Positions 51,181 to 58,812 of a stretch of DNA of 64,000 bases are shown piece by piece; the stretch's first letter is position 1, and the number at the start of each line of letters is the position of its first letter. Below the pieces are notes generated by a model, which saw only the letters and a program-made list of their open reading frames with translations, had not been told where the DNA came from and did not search any database. This DNA is from Shinella sp032095155 (GTDB taxonomy: Bacteria; Pseudomonadota; Alphaproteobacteria; Rhizobiales; Rhizobiaceae). The translations under genes were made by a program, and so were the position numbers. The DNA lies in NCBI RefSeq assembly GCF_049199905.1, contig NZ_JBLZPK010000013.1, positions 7,009 through 71,008 of the forward strand, in the 5' to 3' direction.

Positions 51181-51399
51181 TGAAGAAGATTGTTCTTGCT
51201 CTGGCCGCCCTTTCGTTTTCTGCAGGCGCGGCACTCGCCGAAAATCCCTATGTCGGCCGCACCGACATCATCCAGTCCGGCCCGAATGCCGGCCAGGAAG
51301 TGATGAACCCCGCGGTCAACAACCTTGATATGGGCACCACGGCGTCCATCACGTCGAACGACACCTCGCGTCAGGTCCCGAACGAGACCAATGAGCAGC
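51181..51399 (+). CDS. Small exported protein, truncated by assembly gap (DUF680-like)
   Basis: The signal peptide MKKIVLALAALSFSAGAALA is followed by ENPYVGRTDIIQSGPNAG and a Thr/Asn-rich stretch. The frame is still open at 51399 where undetermined bases begin, so its end is unknown. The start has AGGAGAATTCCC upstream. The opening (NPYVG) is like short rhizobial exported proteins of the DUF680 type. Function unknown. Confidence 0.7.
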
Positions 51400-51508
51400 N
51401 NNNNNNNNNNNNNNNNNNNNNNNNNNNNNNNNNNNNNNNNNNNNNNNNNNNNNNNNNNNNNNNNNNNNNNNNNNNNNNNNNNNNNNNNNNNNNNNNNNNN
51501 NNNNNNNN
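51400..51508. other. Assembly gap (109 undetermined bases)
   Basis: A run of N separates the small exported-protein gene from the leftward YitT gene. The true distance may differ from 109 bases. Any translation across it is meaningless. Confidence 1.
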
Positions 51509-51523
51509 GAATGCGTTTGGGGG

Positions 51524-52159
51524 TCACATCGCGATATAGCGGTCGGCGCGATGGTTGACTGTGAGGAAGAGGTTCAGCACCACGGCGCCGACCACCGAGC
51601 ACAGCACGATGAACGGGGCGGCGACGGCGAAGGCGGCGATCAGCACGAAGAGATCGAAGGCGAGCTGCACGAGGCCGGCGCGGATGCCGAAGCGCTCCTG
51701 CAGATAGACCGCCAGCACGCCCACGCCGCCGAGGCTGGCGCGGTGGCGATAAAGGCCGAGCAGGCCGAAGCCGAGCAGGATGCCGGCCAGCACCGCAGTC
51801 CACATCGGGTCGATGCTCTCGATGCGCACGAAATGCGGCTGGAACTCGGTGATGATGGAGGTCATGGTCACCGCAAGCACGGTCTTTATGGTGAAACCCC
51901 AGCCGAGACGCTTCAGCGCGAGAATATAGAAGGGGATGTTCACGACGGTGTAGAAGATGCCGAAGCTGATACCCGTGAGATAGTGCAGGATGAAGGCCAC
52001 GCCGGCGGTGCCGCTGGCGACCAGCCCGGCGCTGCTCATCAGCGCAAGACCGAGGGCCGCGATCATGCTGCTCGCAAACAGGCCCTGCGCATCTTCCAGC
52101 GGCGTGTGACGGGTGGGTGTGGGATTCCAGAAGCCGAAACGCCGCTTGTCGCCGTCCAT
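51524..52159 (-). CDS. YitT-family (DUF161) membrane protein
   Basis: A 211-residue integral membrane protein with five or six TM segments (GLFASSMIAALGLALMSSAG, then GVAFILHYLTGISFGIFYTV) typical of the YitT/YqfU family. GGAGATCGGCC precedes the ATG at 52159. The C-terminal HRADRYIAM end lies just beside the assembly gap but the stop is present. Family function is unclear; transport is suspected. Confidence 0.85.
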   Translation of the reverse strand: MDGDKRRFGFWNPTPTRHTPLEDAQGLFASSMIAALGLALMSSAGLVASGTAGVAFILHYLTGISFGIFYTVVNIPFYILALKRLGWGFTIKTVLAVTMTSIITEFQPHFVRIESIDPMWTAVLAGILLGFGLLGLYRHRASLGGVGVLAVYLQERFGIRAGLVQLAFDLFVLIAAFAVAAPFIVLCSVVGAVVLNLFLTVNHRADRYIAM

Positions 52160-52214
52160 GGCCGATCTCCGATGATTTTTATCGTTGTATAGGGCGTCGC
52201 CGCTTGCGTGAAGC

Positions 52215-53156
52215 CTATGGTTTGTACCGGGCGAGGAACAGCAGGCCATGCACCGGTTGGCCGCCATCCTGGCGGATCACGCTCTTTTCCAGCGCCACCA
52301 GCTCGAAGCCGGTTTCGGCCATTCTTCTGGCAATGAAGGCTTCAGGGTGGGCGTAGCGCAGCGAGGGACGAAGCAGCGGCGCATCGCCATCGCCGCCATC
52401 TTCCACCGAGAAGGCGAAGAGGCTGCCGGGCTTGGCGAGACGCGCGACGCTCGCAAAAACCTGTCCGAGATCGCCGAGATACATCAGCACGTCGGCGGCG
52501 CTGACGAGATCGGCGCGGGCGTCCGGCAGATCACCGAAGAGCCCGCTTTCCGTCGCGGGCAATGACAGGTCGGCCTGCGCGAGATGGTCGTAGATCGCCT
52601 TCTCTTCGGCCTTGGCCAGCATGCCGGCGGAGAGGTCGAAACCTTCGAGGCGGCCGGCATTGTTGCGGAACTCGACGCCGAACAGGCCGGTGCCGCAGCC
52701 GATATCGGCGACGAGGCCGAACTGCGCATCGTCGCCGGCATGTTTGCGCACGAGCTTTGCGAGCGTCTGCGGCACGGTGTAGTCGAGCCGCCCGACCAGC
52801 GCTGTGTCGAAGCGGTCGGCATAGTCGTCGAAGAGGCGTTCGACATACTGCATCGGTGGCGCGGAGGGTGCTTCCGCCATGCCAAGCACCGCGAGTTTCA
52901 GGCTGGCGCCGAAAATATCGGAGGGGTCGAGCGCGATGACCTTTTCGAGTGCTGCTGCGGCTGCCTCCTTCCGGCCCGATTTCTCGGCATATTCGGCGAG
53001 CCGGAACCAGCCGGCAGCCCAACCCGGCACCTGTTCGAGCGCTTGTTCCATGAGCTCCTGCGCCTCCGCGAACTCGCCCGATTCCGCAAACATGCGGGCA
53101 TAATCGGCGCGGCGGTCGGCGATGAGATCGCCGGAGGAGAAATGCGGGCTCGTCAT
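52215..53156 (-). CDS. TPR-domain methyltransferase
   Basis: A 313-residue protein: an N-terminal pair of TPR-like helical repeats (EFAEAQELMEQALEQVPGWA and KEAAAAALEKVIALDP), then a class I SAM methyltransferase with VADIGCGTGLFG (motif I), FDLSAGML and a YLGDL motif IV region. The TPR part likely binds a protein partner, and small-molecule or protein methylation is possible. Leftward, 55 bases from the YitT start, so possibly co-transcribed. Substrate unknown. Confidence 0.85.
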   Translation of the reverse strand: MTSPHFSSGDLIADRRADYARMFAESGEFAEAQELMEQALEQVPGWAAGWFRLAEYAEKSGRKEAAAAALEKVIALDPSDIFGASLKLAVLGMAEAPSAPPMQYVERLFDDYADRFDTALVGRLDYTVPQTLAKLVRKHAGDDAQFGLVADIGCGTGLFGVEFRNNAGRLEGFDLSAGMLAKAEEKAIYDHLAQADLSLPATESGLFGDLPDARADLVSAADVLMYLGDLGQVFASVARLAKPGSLFAFSVEDGGDGDAPLLRPSLRYAHPEAFIARRMAETGFELVALEKSVIRQDGGQPVHGLLFLARYKP

Positions 53157-53299
53157 GGGGGCTCGGAAACGGGAAACGGATGGCGCTAAATGGCAGGGCC
53201 GCGCTAAAAGGCAAGCGAATTCTCGTGCGCGGCCTTTGCTTGCGGCAGGAGACCCGAGCGCTTATCTCAGGTGCAAACGAATTTATGGAGAATCAGCGG

Positions 53300-53566
53300 A
53301 TGTCGAATGGCGTGAACGGGTTTCTGGGCGATAGCCCCCTGCGCGTGCTTATCAAGCTCCTGATCCTGTCGGTTGCCGTCGGCTTCCTGATGTCGATTTT
53401 CGGGCTCTACCCTGACGATATCCTCTTTGCGGCGCGCGATTTCATCCTCGACCTGTGGAATACCGGCTTCAAGACGCTCGGCCGCCTCGGCGATTACCTG
53501 CTGCTCGGCGCCGTCATCGTCATTCCCGTCTTCATCCTCATCCGCCTTCTGAGCTATCGCCGCTGA
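53300..53566 (+). CDS. DUF6460-like small membrane protein, 88 aa
   Basis: Two TM segments (LIKLLILSVAVGFLMSIFGL and YLLLGAVIVIPVFILIRLL) around an amphipathic loop (DDILFAARDFILDLWNTGF), the layout of DUF6460. ATG 53300 has GGAG 9 bases upstream; ATG 53285 is in frame but weak. The next gene starts 2 bases after its stop. Function unknown; common in rhizobia. Confidence 0.75.
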   Translation: MSNGVNGFLGDSPLRVLIKLLILSVAVGFLMSIFGLYPDDILFAARDFILDLWNTGFKTLGRLGDYLLLGAVIVIPVFILIRLLSYRR

Positions 53567-53568
53567 CC

Positions 53569-54057
53569 ATGCTGACCCGTCGCACCTTCCTTGCCGCCTC
53601 GGCGGCGGCCATCGCGGCGCTCGCCGCCGGCTGTTCCACCACCAGCGTGCTGGCGCCTTCGGCCGGCACCGGCAGCGACCAGACGGCCGCCTCCCTCGGC
53701 CTCGTCAACAAGCTCCGCGCCGAACGTGGCCTGTCAGCGCTCGTCATCGACAAGCAGGCGCAGCTTGCCGCCATGGATCAGGCAAGCCGCATGGCCTCCG
53801 CCGGCAAGATGGAACACAATATCGGCTTCGGCGCGAACTTTTTGAAGCGCATGAAAGGCATGGAGGTCGCGCTGCCGGCGGCGGAAAACATTGCCGTCGG
53901 ACAGGATAATGCCGCGGAAGCCTTCGACGCCTGGTATCGCTCGCCGAAACATCTCGTCAATATGCTGGGCGCCAGCTATCGCGGCCTCGGCGTCGCGGTC
54001 GTTTCCAATCCGGCATCGGGCGGGCGGCCATACTGGGCGATGGTGCTGTCAGGCTGA
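53569..54057 (+). CDS. CAP-superfamily lipoprotein
   Basis: A 162-residue protein. The N-terminus MLTRRTFLAASAAAIAALAAG carries a twin-arginine and ends in the lipobox LAAGC, so it is probably an exported lipoprotein. The mature part is a CAP/SCP domain: LGLVNKLRAERGL, MASAGKMEHNIGFG, AENIAVGQ and AFDAWYRSPKHLVNML with the His and Glu of the family cleft. CAP proteins bind lipids or act in cell-envelope processes; the bacterial role is unknown. It follows the DUF6460 gene by 2 bases. Confidence 0.82.
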   Translation: MLTRRTFLAASAAAIAALAAGCSTTSVLAPSAGTGSDQTAASLGLVNKLRAERGLSALVIDKQAQLAAMDQASRMASAGKMEHNIGFGANFLKRMKGMEVALPAAENIAVGQDNAAEAFDAWYRSPKHLVNMLGASYRGLGVAVVSNPASGGRPYWAMVLSG

Positions 54058-54066
54058 GGAGCACGC

Positions 54067-54375
54067 ATGGGCGGCAGGATCGTGCGCATGGCGGATCTGG
54101 AGATCGATCCCGCTGAGATCGACGCCTACAAGGCGTTGCTCGCCGAGGAGATCGAAGCCTCGGTGCGGCTCGAGCCGGGGGTGCTGATGCTGCATGCGGT
54201 GTCGATCGACGAGACTCCGGAAAAAGTGCGGCTGCTGGAGGTTTATGCCGACGAGGCGGCCTATCAGGCGCACCTCGCCACGCCGCATTTTCTCAAATAC
54301 AAGACGCTGACGGCCTCGATGGTCCGCTCGCTGCGTCTCCTGCCGGTGACGCCGATCCGGATGGACGCGAAATAG
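54067..54375 (+). CDS. Antibiotic-biosynthesis-monooxygenase-fold protein
   Basis: A 102-residue ferredoxin-like-fold protein: EIDPAEIDAYKALLAEEIEA, PGVLMLHAVSID and LEVYADEAAYQAHLATPHF, the layout of ABM-domain quinol monooxygenases (YgiN type). It may oxidise quinols or other small substrates without cofactor. GAGGAGCACGC precedes the ATG. It lies 9 bases after the CAP gene, and 22 bases before the MATE gene, so a four-gene operon is likely. Confidence 0.82.
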   Translation: MGGRIVRMADLEIDPAEIDAYKALLAEEIEASVRLEPGVLMLHAVSIDETPEKVRLLEVYADEAAYQAHLATPHFLKYKTLTASMVRSLRLLPVTPIRMDAK

Positions 54376-54397
54376 AGCCGGCCTGAGGGGAGTTAGC

Positions 54398-55759
54398 ATG
54401 AGTGCCACGACGGCAAGCGAAAACGATGGGTCCGGTCCCTTCGAGGTGACGCACCGGCTGGTGCTGGCGATCGCCATTCCCATGACGCTTGGCTTTCTCA
54501 CGACACCACTGCTCGGCCTGACGGACACGGCCGTCGCGGGACGGCTCGGCTCAGCGGATGCGCTGGCCGGCATGGCCGTCGCCGCCATCATCTTCGATCT
54601 CTTGCTCGGCAGCTTCAATTTTCTGCGCGCCTCGACAACCGGACTGGTGGCGCAGGCCTTCGGCCGTGGCGATAGGCGCGAAGAGCAGGCAGTTTACTGG
54701 CGTTCGCTCACCATCGCGCTCTGTTCGGGCTTGGTGCTGATGCTGCTCTCGCCGCTCCTGCTTTCCGGCGGACTTTTCCTGATGGCGCCGACGCCGGAAG
54801 TGGCCGAGGTCGCCTCGACTTATTTCATGATCCGCGTGCTCTCCGCCCCCATGGCGCTCGCCAATTATGCGCTGCTCGGCTTCGTGCTCGGGCGCGGGCA
54901 GGGCATGACGGGGCTCCTGCTGCAGGCGATCATCAACGGCATCAACATCGTGTTGTCGATCACGCTTGGCCTTGGGCTCGGCTGGGGCATTGCCGGCATC
55001 GCTTGGGGCACGTTCACAGGTGAAACGGTGGGCACGCTGGCGGGGCTTGCGATCGTCGTCTCGCGCTTTGCGCGCGCCGACCGGCCTTCGCGGGCGGAAA
55101 TCTTTGCGCCTGCACGGCTGAAGGCGCTGTTTTCGCTCAACCGCGATATTATGATCCGCACCTTCGTGCTGATCGGCGCCTTTGCCATCATGACCCGCAT
55201 CGGCTCCTCCATGGGGCCGTTGGAGCTGGCGGCCAATGCGGTGCTGATGAACATCTTCCTCGTCGCCGGCTATTATCTCGACGGCATCGCCAATGCGGCC
55301 GAGCAGCTCGTGGGTCGGGCCTTCGGGGCGAGTTTCCGGCCGGCCTTCGACAGGGCTGTCAAACTCACCTTCCTTTGGTCGCTCGGCCTCGGCGTCGTCA
55401 CCACCGTGCTTTTCTTGATATTCGGCAGCGATATCGTCGGCCTGCTGACGACGACGGACAGCGTGCGGTCCGAGGCGGCGAAATACCTGCCCTGGGCGGC
55501 GCTGACGGCAATCACCGGGGCGCTCGCCTTCCAGATGGATGGCGTGTTCATCGGCGCGACCTGGTCGAGCGCCATGCGCAACATGATGCTGGCGGCCTTC
55601 GTCGGCTATCTCGCCGCGCTCGCCGTCTTCGTGCCGCTGTTGGGCAATCACGGCCTGTGGCTGGCGCTCAATCTCTTCCTGGCTTTCCGGGGGATTTTCC
55701 TGGCGATGCGCCTGCCAGCGCTCGCCGGCCGGCAGTTCTCCTTGGCGGACTGGAGATGA
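54398..55759 (+). CDS. MATE-family multidrug efflux protein
   Basis: A 453-residue membrane protein with twelve TM segments in two halves (AIPMTLGFLTTPLLGLTDTA starts the first; SLNRDIMIRTFVLIGAFAIM the second). MATE proteins export cationic drugs or metabolites by Na+ or H+ antiport. GGGGAG precedes the ATG. It follows the monooxygenase-like gene closely. Its DinF-like form cannot be separated from NorM types by eye. Confidence 0.9.
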   Translation: MSATTASENDGSGPFEVTHRLVLAIAIPMTLGFLTTPLLGLTDTAVAGRLGSADALAGMAVAAIIFDLLLGSFNFLRASTTGLVAQAFGRGDRREEQAVYWRSLTIALCSGLVLMLLSPLLLSGGLFLMAPTPEVAEVASTYFMIRVLSAPMALANYALLGFVLGRGQGMTGLLLQAIINGINIVLSITLGLGLGWGIAGIAWGTFTGETVGTLAGLAIVVSRFARADRPSRAEIFAPARLKALFSLNRDIMIRTFVLIGAFAIMTRIGSSMGPLELAANAVLMNIFLVAGYYLDGIANAAEQLVGRAFGASFRPAFDRAVKLTFLWSLGLGVVTTVLFLIFGSDIVGLLTTTDSVRSEAAKYLPWAALTAITGALAFQMDGVFIGATWSSAMRNMMLAAFVGYLAALAVFVPLLGNHGLWLALNLFLAFRGIFLAMRLPALAGRQFSLADWR

Positions 55760-55780
55760 TCTCCGGCAAAAGACCGGCCC

Positions 55781-55978
55781 TTACGCCGGCTGAATGCGTC
55801 CGATACTGAGACCCAGGAAATCAAGCGGGCTTTCCGGCCGTTTCGGCTTTTCGCCGTCCTCTGCCTGGATATCGGCCCTGGCGCGCAGCCAGTGCGAATA
55901 TTCGCGGCCTTCCGGCCGGCCCTCTTCTTCCCAGATCTCGTGCGCCCTTTTGCGGATCCGTTCGCTTTGGTCATCCAT
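55781..55978 (-). CDS. DUF2934-family small protein, 65 aa
   Basis: A small soluble protein with the family core IRKRAHEIWEEEGRPEGREYSHWLRA shortened here to its two motif parts: RAHEIWEEEGRPEG and HWLRARADI. The start at 55978 follows from the family; the longer frame to 56074 adds non-homologous residues. Convergent with the MATE gene, 21 bases apart. DUF2934 proteins are common in rhizobia; function unknown. Confidence 0.78.
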   Translation of the reverse strand: MDDQSERIRKRAHEIWEEEGRPEGREYSHWLRARADIQAEDGEKPKRPESPLDFLGLSIGRIQPA

Positions 55979-56115
55979 GGTATCGTCCCTTCCTGGCCTT
56001 TTGGCCCTTATGCGGCGGGATCGGTGCAGGCTACCGTCGATGCGAATCGGCTTTTGCCGACACTCCACCCGCAAGAGTTAAACCCTGCGGGAGGACTTTG
56101 GTTCCGGTGTGACGT

Positions 56116-57201
56116 TTAAAGGCTGCAATTGGCCCAATGATCGGTGCGGGTGCCGCAAAGCATTGAAATCGAAGCGATCTGCTCGCGATCACAAATCCGC
56201 GAGAGGCCGCCGACGATCTCGCCCGGCAGGGTCGGGCCGGCATAGACCATGCAGGAATAGAGCTGCACGAGGTTGGCGCCCGCCCGGATTTTCTCCGCCG
56301 CCGTCTCCGCCGAGGAGACGCCGCCGACGCCGATGATCGGCAGGGTTTCTCCGACGCGCCTGCGCATCTTGGCCAGCACCACCGTGGACTTTTCGAAGAG
56401 CGGTTTTCCCGAGAGGCCGCCGGCCTCGCCCGCATGGCTGACGTTGCGCAGGCTGGCGCGCGACAGCGTCGTGTTGGAAACGATGAGGCCATCGAGGGCA
56501 TGGGAGAGCGCCACTTCGGCGATATCGTCAAGGCCTTCCTCGGTGAGATCGGGTGCGATCTTCAGGAAGACCGGAACCTCACGGCCGCTGCGGGTCGCCT
56601 GTTCGGCGCGGGCGGAGAGCACGGCGGAGAGCAGCGCATGCAGGCTTTCCTTCGCCTGCAGGTCGCGAAGGCCCGGCGTGTTGGGCGAGGAGATGTTGGC
56701 GGTGAAGTAGCGCGCGACATCGTAGAAGGTGCGGATGCCGGCGACATAGTCGGCGATGCGTTCTTCGCTGTCCTTGTTGGCGCCGATATTCACGCCGATC
56801 AGCGCATCGCGCCGGCAAGCCTTCAGGCGTTCCAACGCGGCGGCATGGCCTTCATTGTTGAAGCCGAGGCGGTTGATGACGGCATCGTCCTCGACGAGGC
56901 GGAAGATGCGCGGCTTGGGATTGCCCGCCTGCGCGCGCGGCGTCACGGTGCCGATCTCGGTGAAGCCGAAGCCGAGGCGCAACATTGCTTCCGGCACTTC
57001 GGCATTTTTGTCATAGCCGGCGGCCAGGCCGATCGGGTTGGGGAAGGCGAGGCCGGCGACGGTCTGGGCGAGACGCGGATCGGCCTTGGCCGGGCAGGCG
57101 GGCACGATGCCGGTCTTCAGCGCGGCGATCGACAGGCCATGCGCGGTTTCGGGATCGAACAGGAAGAGGCCCTTGCGGCCGAGGGTCGAAAGCAGCGACA
57201 T
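56116..57201 (-). CDS. pyrD: Dihydroorotate dehydrogenase (quinone), class 2
   Basis: A 361-residue FMN enzyme of pyrimidine synthesis that oxidises dihydroorotate and passes electrons to quinone. Visible motifs are GLAAGYDKNAEVP, NRLGFNNEG, NISSPNTPGLR and IIGVGGVSSAETA. The N-terminal helices (LLSTLGRKGLFLFDPETAHG) are the membrane-associated part of class 2 enzymes. The ATG at 57201 shares a base with the upstream stop, so translation is coupled to the DUF952 gene. Confidence 0.95.
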   Translation of the reverse strand: MSLLSTLGRKGLFLFDPETAHGLSIAALKTGIVPACPAKADPRLAQTVAGLAFPNPIGLAAGYDKNAEVPEAMLRLGFGFTEIGTVTPRAQAGNPKPRIFRLVEDDAVINRLGFNNEGHAAALERLKACRRDALIGVNIGANKDSEERIADYVAGIRTFYDVARYFTANISSPNTPGLRDLQAKESLHALLSAVLSARAEQATRSGREVPVFLKIAPDLTEEGLDDIAEVALSHALDGLIVSNTTLSRASLRNVSHAGEAGGLSGKPLFEKSTVVLAKMRRRVGETLPIIGVGGVSSAETAAEKIRAGANLVQLYSCMVYAGPTLPGEIVGGLSRICDREQIASISMLCGTRTDHWANCSL

Positions 57202-57545
57202 CACAGCATCTCCGGAAACTGGTGGGCGCCGTCAGGGCCAAGCGGCAGGGGTTTTTCCCAGAGCACGGCGGACAGCGGCAGGGCGGCATAAAGGTGGGGG
57301 AAGAGATCGCCGCCGCGCGAGGCTTCGAAGACCAGCTTTTCGCCGAGCGCATCACCGTCGACGGCGACGAGCAGCAGGTCCGCCTGGCCGGCGAAATGGC
57401 GGGCGGCTGTCTCTTTCGCCTGGGACGCGGTGGAGAAATGGATGTAACCATCGGTCAGGTCGATGGCGGCCCCTTCGAAAATTCCGTCCGCTTTGGCTCT
57501 TTGCCACAGACTTGCCGGAACGATCTTGTAGATTGTCTTGGCCAT
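57201..57545 (-). CDS. DUF952-family protein
   Basis: A 114-residue protein: TIYKIVPASLWQRAKADG, DGYIHFSTASQAKETAARHF and FPHLYAALPLSAVLWEKPL are DUF952 hallmarks, with a His in the conserved DGYIHFS. Its gene overlaps pyrD by one base (TGATG), and this pair is widespread in rhizobia. Function unknown; enzymatic residues in the motif suggest a small-ligand role. Confidence 0.85.
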   Translation of the reverse strand: MAKTIYKIVPASLWQRAKADGIFEGAAIDLTDGYIHFSTASQAKETAARHFAGQADLLLVAVDGDALGEKLVFEASRGGDLFPHLYAALPLSAVLWEKPLPLGPDGAHQFPEML

Positions 57546-57652
57546 CGCGTCCGTTTCTCCCTTGCCTGCCGTCCTTACGGTAGCGCTTGCCGGAAAGAGC
57601 GGTCGTTGTCCACCGGTGAAAACCCCGGAACCCGGCTCCTGGAGGATTTTGC

Positions 57653-58081
57653 ATGCGAATCTCTGCCCTGCCCCTGACCTTCGCCGCCCTGATCCTCGCC
57701 GGCTCCGCCCATGCGGAAGGCGAGGGCCGCTACCGCATGGAAAAGACCGGCACCGGGTTCATCCGCCTCGACACCACCTCGGGCGATGTTTCGCTCTGCC
57801 GCGAGCAGGACGGGCAGATCGTCTGCCGCATGGCGGCGGATGAGCGCGCGGCCTTCGAGAAGGAACTCGATCTTCTCACCAAACGCGTCGAGGCGCTGGA
57901 AAAGGGCGGCGCAACCGGCCTTACGGATGCAAAACCATCGCTGCCGACGGATGAAGAGATTGACCGGACCATGACCGTCATGGAAAAGATGATGCAAAGG
58001 TTCATGGGCATCGTGAAAAATCTCGAGGACGGAGAGGAGAAAGCCGTTCCCGAGAAAGGCACGGACCCGCAGAAGACCTGA
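57653..58081 (+). CDS. Exported hypothetical protein, 142 aa
   Basis: Signal peptide MRISALPLTFAALILAGSAHA, then RYRMEKTGTGFIRLDTTSG and SLCREQDGQIVCRMAADERA with two Cys that could form a disulfide. A helical coiled-coil region follows (FEKELDLLTKRVEALEKGG) and an acidic tail. GGAGGATTTTGC precedes the ATG. It diverges from the DUF952 gene. Known only as a conserved rhizobial exported protein; function unknown. Confidence 0.75.
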   Translation: MRISALPLTFAALILAGSAHAEGEGRYRMEKTGTGFIRLDTTSGDVSLCREQDGQIVCRMAADERAAFEKELDLLTKRVEALEKGGATGLTDAKPSLPTDEEIDRTMTVMEKMMQRFMGIVKNLEDGEEKAVPEKGTDPQKT

Positions 58082-58156
58082 CGGAGAGCCTGCGCCCGCG
58101 CCGCCTCCGTCATCAGGTCCTATACTTTTGGGCCATTTACTCTTGGGAGGGAGCGC

Positions 58157-58810
58157 ATGGCATCGGCACTCACGATCATCATCGCGGATGACCATCCGCT
58201 GTTTCGCGGCGCGCTGAAACAGGCGCTGACGGGCATGGACGGCAATCCCGATATCGTCGAGGCCGGCGATTTCGAGGCGGCGCGCAAGGCCGCCGAAACC
58301 AACCCCAATGCCGACCTGCTGCTGCTCGATCTCGCCATGCCCGGCGTCAGTGGCCTCTCGGGCCTCATCTCGTTGCGCGCCGAATTCCAGAGCCTGCCCG
58401 TCGTCATCGTCTCGGCCAGCGACGATCCCGTCACCATCCGCCGCGCGCTCGATCTCGGCGCCTCCGGCTTCATCTCCAAATCGGCCTCCATCGAGGATAT
58501 CCGCGAGGGTATCGGCTCGGTGCTGGCGGGCAATATCTACACGCCCGGCGGTTATGTGCGCGGGCCCGAGCAGGATGGCGAGGTGGCAGACCTCATCGCA
58601 CGGCTACGCACGCTGACGCCGCAGCAATCTCGCGTGCTCGCCATGCTCGCCGAGGGTCTGCTCAACAAGCAGATCGCCTACGAACTCGGCGTCTCCGAGG
58701 CGACCATCAAGGCGCATGTCTCGGCGATCCTCCTGAAGCTCAATGTCGACAGCCGCACCCAGGCGGTCATCCAGCTCGGCAAGATTGGTGCTGCCCAGGC
58801 GGCGGCCTGA
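58157..58810 (+). CDS. LuxR/NarL-type response regulator, CrbR-like
   Basis: A 217-residue regulator with an N-terminal receiver (IIADDHPLFRGALK, D58 in LLLDLAMPGVSG, VIVSASDD) and a C-terminal LuxR helix-turn-helix (LTPQQSRVLAMLAEGLLNKQ, ATIKAHVSAILLKL). Phosphorylation should drive DNA binding. It converges, with 2 bases between stops, on a large transporter-fused kinase; such kinase/regulator pairs (CrbS/CrbR, MxtR/ErdR) control acetate and acetyl-CoA synthetase genes. GGGAGGGAGC precedes the ATG. Confidence 0.88.
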   Translation: MASALTIIIADDHPLFRGALKQALTGMDGNPDIVEAGDFEAARKAAETNPNADLLLLDLAMPGVSGLSGLISLRAEFQSLPVVIVSASDDPVTIRRALDLGASGFISKSASIEDIREGIGSVLAGNIYTPGGYVRGPEQDGEVADLIARLRTLTPQQSRVLAMLAEGLLNKQIAYELGVSEATIKAHVSAILLKLNVDSRTQAVIQLGKIGAAQAAA

Positions 58811-58812
58811 TC

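Noticed and set aside
51114..51803. Open frames running through the assembly gap
   Set aside because: They include untranslatable N codons; only the part before 51400 and the stop-containing YitT end after 51508 are reliable.
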